DNA of 64,000 nucleotides from Orobanche coerulescens (taxonomy: Eukaryota; Streptophyta; Magnoliopsida; Lamiales; Orobanchaceae): positions 85,355,644 through 85,419,643 of the forward strand of contig CM065809.1 of assembly GCA_033398695.1 (NCBI GenBank). Reading direction: 5' to 3'. Made by a program: the position numbers and the translations under genes. Positions 58,086 through 64,000 of the stretch are shown one piece after another (positions within the stretch are counted from its first letter, which is position 1; each line of letters begins with the position of its first letter). The notes beneath the pieces are model-generated. The model saw only the letters and a program-made list of their open reading frames with translations, did not search any database and had not been told where the DNA came from.

Positions 58086-58446
58086 CAACGATACAAACAC
58101 AACTCATGCATACACATATGCCAAATCATTATGTTCATCAACATGAACATATAAACAATATACAACGAATATCATGACAAATCAACGAAGTAAATATCAT
58201 GTTCAACAACATGCATAATCATACGTATACTCCAAAATACCGATATTAACATATCACGATACTTGCCTCGTAGATGGCAAGAACGATATACTTCAATGCT
58301 CTCGACGCACTCAAAGGCCGCCTCCGATCAACGTAACAAGCTCGAACCTTAACAAAAGGAACGATATACAAATCATCTCGAGTCGTACAAATGGCCTAAC
58401 AATTCAACCTACGGCCGAAAAGCTCAAACTAAACAAGTGCTGGATT

Positions 58447-58640
58447 GCTTAGCGCGCGCTACGTCTTATACGTAACGTGCGCTAAGTCAATCGGCTATTA
58501 GCGTCTGTTGTCGTATAAGACTAGCGTGCGCTAGCCACAAGCGCGATCTAACTCGGGCCGCCTCATAACGTACGCTACGTCGTTGCGTGCAACCGAACCT
58601 CGATAGCGCACGTTAACTCACACATGTTAGCGTGCGCTAC
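58447..58640. repeat. Palindrome cluster 1 in chromovirus LTR
   Basis: About seven TAGCG(C/T)(G/A)CGCTA-type motifs (for example CTAGCGTGCGCTAG near 58522). They lie 1.1-1.3 kb into the LTR, downstream of the TATA-like box. Confidence 0.85.
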
Positions 58641-59316
58641 TCTCGCATGGCGTAATACGCAAACCGAGTTGAAATGATGAAGGACTCATGAATCCTATGG
58701 TGATATTACAAGTTATCCTCGGGCATATCATGCTAATAAGGTTTCGGAGGATTTCTATGATCATGAGATACAAATATGCGGATAGTTATCTCGATATCAC
58801 AATTCCTCTACGATCTTCAAGAAATAATCTAAATTCCATCGTCTTACGTTCCAAAACACATGATTCCAACGTATACAACGTATCAAGGGTAATATCCGAT
58901 TACTTGATCATAAATCGATTTAAACATGCTTAGGAGTCCTTATAATAAGATGGTTCAAAGGTTCATTCGACATCTAGTACCGATACGTCAAAAGTATCCT
59001 TCTAACATGTGATGACCGATAAAAACGAGATACTAGCTATCCAAACATGATTCAAACTTCCTCATGAACATTACTAATCATTGGTGAAGAATCACCTACC
59101 TCAAAGTAGTGAAGAACAAAAAATGAAGCAATCCAACACCCAAGGCTTGAACACCAATCTCCAATGATATATGGTCTTCAATCTCGAACTAGGAGGTTGA
59201 TATGGAGTGTTTGAGACGAAAGGAGTTATGTTACAAGTGCAAGAGTTCGGGTTATTGGGGGAAGAAAGGACTGAAATCACGAATAGGATGCTGTCCTATT
59301 TATAATAAAAGGGTTA

Positions 59317-59613
59317 TTAGCGCGCGCTACACCCTGTTCGTAGCGTGCGCTAACGGCTCACAGTCTAAACTGTACTCGGCACTTAGCGTACGCTACGCAT
59401 ATTCCTGTAGCGTGCGCTAAGGCGTTGACCCGGCTTTTCCCGAAAGCCGTCCAGGTACATCCGACAGGATCCGACAGGGGTCCCCCGGCCAGATCTCACC
59501 TACCGCACGTCTCAATCGGTCTGACTACGCATAGCGTGCGCTACTTACACTCGGTAGCGTGCGCTATAAAACCATGTTAGCGTACGCTACCCTTAGCCTG
59601 TAGCGTGCGCTAC
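59317..59613. repeat. Palindrome cluster 2 in chromovirus LTR
   Basis: Eight motifs: TTAGCGCGCGCTAC, GTAGCGTGCGCTAA, TTAGCGTACGCTAC and variants at about 59317, 59340, 59382, 59406, 59532, 59553, 59578 and 59600. They lie 150-450 bp into the LTR, immediately upstream of the TATA-like box on the minus strand. Confidence 0.9.
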
Positions 59614-59765
59614 AATGCACAGAATTTCATCCTTTGAATCACATTCACGAAATTATATGCTCGACGACATCGGATTATGAAATACGGAGAATAATACTCA
59701 TTCAAAAGTACAATCATTACAACATCACAAGTTCCAATTATATAACAGAAATCTCGGGTATTACA

Positions 59766-59812
59766 TCCTTCCTCCCTAAAAAGAAGTTTCGTCCCGAAAC
59801 TTAGGATGAAAA
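59766..59812 (-). promoter_or_regulatory. Polypurine tract and conserved hairpin
   Basis: On the minus strand the perfect inverted repeat AAGTTTCGGGACGAAACTT is followed by CTTTTTAGGGAGGAAGGA and then the LTR. The same hairpin and tract arrangement occurs at 34868-34905 and, with changes, at 8021-8060. Confidence 0.85.
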
Positions 59813-60350
59813 CAACTCCGGATATATAGCCTTCATACCGTCCTCCGTTTCCCAAGTGGCCTCTTCGACTCCATGTCGTGACCATTGTACTTTAACCAAA
59901 TGTATTGGTTTATTCCTCAATTGTTTGATCCGGCTTTCAAGTATCTTGATTGGTCTTTCTTCGAAGGTGCCATCATTAGCTATCTCGATCTCGTCGAAAT
60001 CAATAACGTGATCGGGTCCTATATACTTCCGTAGTTGGGATACGTGAAACACATTGTGAACATGACTTAGCGATGGCGGTAAGGCCAACTGTACGCTAAA
60101 TCCCCAACTCTCTCTAGATTTCAAATGGTCCGATAAATCTTGGACTAAGCTTACCTCTTCTCCCGAAACGGAAAATCCCTCGTGTAGGAGACACCTTCAA
60201 TAGTACGTGGTCCCCAGCGTCGAACTCTAGAGGGCGACGACGTACATCTGCATAAGACTTCGCCGACTGGGCGTCAACAGTCTCTCTCGAATCACGGCTA
60301 TCTTCTCTTGAGTCTGAATAATCAATTCCGGTTCCGTCGATCAAATCCAA
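59801..60350 (-). pseudogene. Integrase C-terminus and chromodomain
   Basis: The proximal piece (60350-60114) has SYADVRRRPLEFDAGDHVLL and SPRFIGPFEI (the GPF/Y module). The distal piece (60124-59801) has LPPSLSHVHNVFHVSQLRKY followed by the chromodomain ERPIKILESRIKQLRNKPIH, LVKVQWSRHGVEEATWE. The chromodomain places the element among chromoviruses; with the long LTR and TGGTATCAGAGC-type relatives, Tekay/Del is most likely. Chromodomains steer integration to certain chromatin. The pieces lie in different frames. Confidence 0.9.
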
Positions 60351-61250
60351 GAATCATCCCAACACAGGGGTGATCGGCATCTCCTCCCGTACAAAGCTTC
60401 AAATGGTGCCATTCTAATAGAAGCATGCCAACTATTATTGTAAGTGAATTCGATCAAGGGCAAGTGAACTTCCCAATCAGTTGACCAATCCAACGCATGT
60501 GCTCTAAGCATGTCTTCCACAGTTTGGATAGTCCTTTCTGACCGACCGTCTGTTTGGGGATGATAAGCTGTGCTAAAATTTAGCTCAGTCCCCAAAGCCT
60601 TATGAACTGCTTTCCAGAAGTGCGACACGAAACGACCATCTCGATCCGAAACAATGGTCTTTGGCGTCCCATGCAATCTGACTACCTCCGCAATAAATAC
60701 TCGCGCCAATCTTTCGGGTCCCCAAGTGTCTTTGATCCCTAGGAAATGAGCTGACTTGGTTAGTCGATCAACTATAACCCAAATCATGTTCATTCCCGAT
60801 CTAGTCCTTGGCATACCGGTGATGAAATCCATCGAAATGTCCTCCCACTTCCATTCGAGGATCTAAGCGACTTTAACATCCCTGCAGTCGCGATGTTCAA
60901 TCTTAACTCTGTGACAAGTCAAACACTTCAAACGTACTGCTACGTCCTTCTTCATATTCCCCACCGGAAGTTTTGTTTTAGATCCTTATACATCTTATCA
61001 CGCCTAGGGTGAATAGAATAGGGCGCGCTATGAGCTTCTTTCGAATAGTCCGTCTCAAATCATCATCATCGGGAACGCAAAGTCGACTTTGAAATCTCAG
61101 AACTCCATCATCCCGTATCACGAATCCTGGGGCTTTTCCTTTCTTTACTTCATCACATAATCGAAGGATCGGGAATCGTCCAACCGCTGACTTGATCTGC
61201 TCGACTAGTGATGAAGTCGATTCCATCACATAAAGTCACCCTTGGATTCC
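60341..61250 (-). pseudogene. Integrase: H2C2 region and catalytic core
   Basis: The catalytic core (60832-60341) shows MDFITGMPRTRSGMNMIWVI with the first Asp, IVSDRDGRF with the second, and YHPQTDGRSERTIQTVEDML with the catalytic Glu, then FEALYGRRCRSPLCW. All three acidic residues are present. Upstream, 61229-60978 carries the linker after RNase H (FVIRDDGVLRFQSRLCVPDD, LRRTIRKK). The H2C2 zinc-binding part between 60970 and 60840 is decayed and out of frame. Integrase inserts element cDNA into chromosomes. Confidence 0.9.
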
Positions 61251-61263
61251 TGGTGCCCATATC

Positions 61264-62749
61264 TCAATCCCTTCGCGGATCGGTTCTCGTTGAATCCGGT
61301 GCAGGCGTAAGAGCTTCCAACACTCGAAGAGAAACAGGTTTACGGCTCAATGCATCAGCTACTACATTTGCTTTCCCCGGATGATAGAGGATCTCCAGGT
61401 CGTAATCCTTGATCAATTCCAGCCACCTTCTCTGCCTCATGTTTAATTCCTTCTGACTGAAAATGTATTTGAGGCTCTTATGATCCGTAAAGATCTGACA
61501 ATGAGTGCCGTACAGATAATGTCTCCAAATTTTCAAGGCAAAGACCACAGCTGCTAGCTCCAGATCATGCGTCGGATAATTAACTTCGTACGGTTTCAAT
61601 TGCCGAGAAGCATAAGCAATTACTTTATCCTTCTGCATCAACACACAACCCAAACCCTGATTTGAAGCGTCGCTGTATACCATGAATCCATCAGTTCCTT
61701 CTGGCAGCGCTAAAATAGGTGCTGTCGTCAGTCTCTTTTTAAGTTCATCAAAACCAGCCTGGCATTTCTCATTCCACGTGAACTTTTGAGTTTTCTGTAA
61801 CAGCTGAGTGAGCGGACGAGCAATTTTGGAAAATCCCTCTACAAAGCGGCGATAATATCCTGCTAGTCCTAAGAAGCTTCGGACTTCCTTCACGTTCTTA
61901 GGAGCTTCCCATTCCAAGATTGCTTCGACTTTCTTCGGGTCCACCTGAACTCCATCGGCGGATATCACATGCCCAAGGAAGGTTACTTCCTTAAGCGAAC
62001 TCGCATTTAGCAAATTTCGCATATATTTCCTTTCTCAAGATGCTCAAGACCACACGTAAATGATCGGCATGCTCCTCTGCGTCCTCGAATATATCAAAAT
62101 GTCGCCAATGAAAACGACCACAAATTTATCCAAGTATTCCAAGAATACCCGATTCATCAATTGCATGAATACCGCAGAGCATTGGTAAGTCCGAATGGCA
62201 TCACCACAAATTCATAATGCCCGCATCGGGATCTGAAAGCGATTTCGGTATGTCCGATTCCTTAATTCTCAATTGGTGGTATCCTGATCGCAAGTCAATC
62301 TTCGAGAATACCCTCGCCCCTTGCAGTTGATCAAACAAGTCGTCGATCCGAGGTATAGGATACTTATTCTTGATCGTCATCTTGTTAAGCTCCCTGTAAT
62401 CAATACACAATCGGAGGGATCCGTCTTTCTTCCGGACAAAGAGCACAGGCGCTCCCCAAGGGGAAACACTCGGTTGAATATAGCCCTTCTGTAACAATCC
62501 CTCCAGTTGCTTCTTGAGTTCATACATCTCGGTTGGCGCCATGCGGTATGGTGCCCTGGAAATAGGGGTTGCTCCAGGCTCTAATTCGATGGTGAATTCC
62601 ACTTCTCTTTGCGGGGGTAATCCGGGTAGCTCGTCAGGAAATACATCTGAGAACTCATTCACAACTGAAATAGACGAGAGCTCTATTCCTTCCTCTTTCC
62701 TCATGGAATAGCACCAAAGTCCGTGACATCCCTGCTTCAGTAATTTCAC
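61264..62749 (-). pseudogene. Reverse transcriptase and RNase H
   Basis: RT begins at about 62749 with [20 protein letters not shown], then [40 protein letters not shown] and [16 protein letters not shown] frameshift near 62210 follows. In the next frame, [12 protein letters not shown] leads to the active-site strand FIGDILIYS, where the family has two Asp; the first is Gly (GGC, about 62098). The frame shifts again near 62030. The thumb and RNase H (62022-61264) are open: [96 protein letters not shown]. RNase H looks complete. The lesions make the RT inactive. Confidence 0.95.
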
Positions 62750-62950
62750 ACTTTCATTGCCTTGATCAATTTCCCGAGCTTCCGGTCTCCATCCTCGGAA
62801 TAAGTGTTCGATCCGTCATCGCAATAATGGAAATGACTCTCTCTCGGTAATTCAACACGGCTCCATAGCGGTTGAGCCAATCATCTCCGAGAATTAAATC
62901 GTCACCGCATATGTCAACTACAATAAGATTCGATGGCCAATCTCTCCCTT

Positions 62951-63280
62951 CTATAGATCTGGGAAATCCCTAGCTTCTAGTGTTCCCACAATTTTCTCTC
63001 TCGGTAACCCCACAACATAAGGTTCACAATTATACAAGCACGAGATGTTTAAACGATTAATACGGTTCAAAGATATAAAAGAATGCGTAGCTCCCGAATC
63101 GAACAAGACACTAATCTGGTTGCAAAAGGATCTCGAATCGTGCACGATGCAACGGCGGTGTTCGATCGTCGAGATCTCCTCATTTAAATGCGTAGCGGAG
63201 GAACGGACCCAAGATCGGATGTCTCTCTCTTCCCGCGTTACTGCTGCTGAAATCCACTCTGCGTCTCGGTTCACACTCAT
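62951..63280 (-). pseudogene. Retroviral-type aspartic protease
   Basis: Contains the active-site motif VLFDSGATHSFISLNRINRL (DSG) at about residues 61-80 of the frame and GLPREKIVGT downstream. The frame ends near 62951, and the following protease/RT linker (62950-62750) is in other frames, so the protease is interrupted. It would process the Gag-Pol polyprotein. Confidence 0.85.
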
Positions 63281-63339
63281 CTCTTTAGGAACCGGTCTGG
63301 AGTGCGGGTGCCAACAGATCTAGTAGCGGCTCCACGAAG

Positions 63340-63990
63340 GGCCGCGGTGCCCTTCTTGCCCACAATCGTAACAAGTCACGAGAAAATGCGGCAATCTCGT
63401 CGAATATGCCCCGCTCGACCACAATTGTAGCATTTCCTTGATGCGTCCAAACCGCCGATCCGTCAGGAACTTCTTTCCGCCTTTAGAAGGATGTGGAGGT
63501 TTCTAGCCGAATAAAGGAAGATTGGCCCTTGCGGGCCCCACCACTCTTGTTTTACGCAAAGTGCCGGTCACCTTCTTCTTTGCCTCTACCGATTTCTCCA
63601 CCGCCGCCTCTTTCATGTCGTAGGCCGCGCTTTGTCTTGGTACTGCGCAACGTAGTACACTCGAACCGGACATATCTCTTGAATCTCCGGCTTCATCCGC
63701 ATATCAAAATGGAAAATCTTTTCTGCCTCCGTTCTGACCAAGTGTCGCACACAAGTCAGCTGATGATTAAAAGTTTTAATTACATCTGTCACAGATGCCT
63801 CCGAACTCTGTGGTGAGAAAAACTCTCGGATCTTCGCCTCTCTAACCGGACGAGGACAATACTGTGCTTCCATCATTTGTTTGAATTCCGTCCAATCTGC
63901 ATTATGGTTCTCGGGTCGAATGGCCTCCCACTCAAAGGCCTCCCGGTCGGAAAATACCGGGCAATGGGAACCTTCCGGTCCTCGGGACAA
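63340..63990 (-). pseudogene. Chromovirus gag (partial at window edge)
   Basis: 63990-63613 encodes the retrotrans_gag core: DWTEFKQMMEAQYCPRPVRE, AKIREFFSPQSSEASVTDVI, KTFNHQLTCVRHL. The CCHC knuckle CYNCGRAGHIRRDC lies at 63432-63391 and a second, CYDCGQEGHRG, follows in a shifted frame near 63360. The start of gag lies beyond the window. Confidence 0.85.
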
Positions 63991-64000
63991 TTAAGACCCG

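Larger units (their letters stand above)
57453..59765 (-). mobile_element. Chromovirus 3' LTR (2313 bp)
   Basis: Bounded by TGTAACACCC and CGGGTATTACA. The left flank TATAT would be the target duplication; its partner lies beyond the window. On the minus strand the polypurine tract (AGGGAGGAAGGA) abuts the LTR start at 59765. It contains two palindrome clusters, a TATA-like box (TATAAATAG on the minus strand, about 59290) and a 71-bp minisatellite related to that of LARD1. It inserted into the CACTA gene. Confidence 0.9.

Overview
This is nuclear DNA from a flowering plant, probably a eudicot; I cannot name the species. The signs are intron-containing genes, an AT-rich background, and plant transposon families: chromodomain Ty3/gypsy, Tat/Retand-like gypsy, Angela-like copia, L1 and RTE LINEs, hAT, CACTA, Tourist-like and hAT MITEs, and tRNA-derived SINEs. 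The window is almost wholly transposable elements nested in one another. One host gene is recognisable: a plant shugoshin on the + strand (26690-29400). I see no rRNA, functional tRNA gene or CRISPR array.

Layout. 1-2590: microsatellites, a 239-bp direct duplication and Stowaway/mariner-like ends. 2591-4719: a + strand gypsy LTR with its primer-binding site, cut off. 4720-14158: a large non-coding LTR retrotransposon on the minus strand (LARD1; LTRs about 3.7 kb, 2.45 kb interior without genes). It sits in the gag of a Tat/Retand-like element whose 5' LTR is 16050-16980. 16981-18455: copia LTR fragment. 18456-25560: one L1 LINE broken up by a gypsy LTR (18729-21301), a complete 3.5-kb hAT transposon (21443-24941, 8-bp target duplication) and a hAT remnant. 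26690-29400: shugoshin, with a hAT-type MITE inside coding exon 4. 30184-41333: an RTE LINE, apparently full length, split by a complete 7.9-kb LARD (LARD2, 32218-40117, target duplication CTTAC). 41825-45072: Tourist-like MITE, composite SINE, CACTA end and LTR remnant. 45073-46869: second copy of the first LTR, carrying a hAT MITE that itself carries a SINE. 46870-51742: an L1 fragment hit by a CACTA MITE, a Tourist MITE and a copia LTR (which holds another hAT MITE). 51743-57452: a CACTA element with a tandemly triplicated exon. 57453-64000: a minus-strand chromovirus (Tekay/Del-like) with LTR, chromodomain, integrase, RNase H, RT, protease and gag, frameshifted and with a changed RT active site.

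How it fits together. Insertion order can be read from target duplications and interrupted reading frames. The gypsy LTRs share an architecture: termini TGTAA...TTACA, a tRNA-iMet-type primer site, a hairpin (AAGTTTCG...CGAAACTT) beside the polypurine tract, a 65-75 bp minisatellite in the distal LTR, and clusters of short perfect or near-perfect palindromes 150-700 bp into the LTR. The palindrome sequence differs between families (ACGTACGT, TAGCGTACGCTA, GTGCCGCGGCAC), and in three LTRs a TATA-like box lies just downstream. These palindrome arrays are the best candidate in the window for an undescribed system, plausibly a family-specific promoter/enhancer code shared by coding and non-coding elements.

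Limits: all alignments and splice predictions were done by eye. Boundaries without a matching target duplication are approximate.
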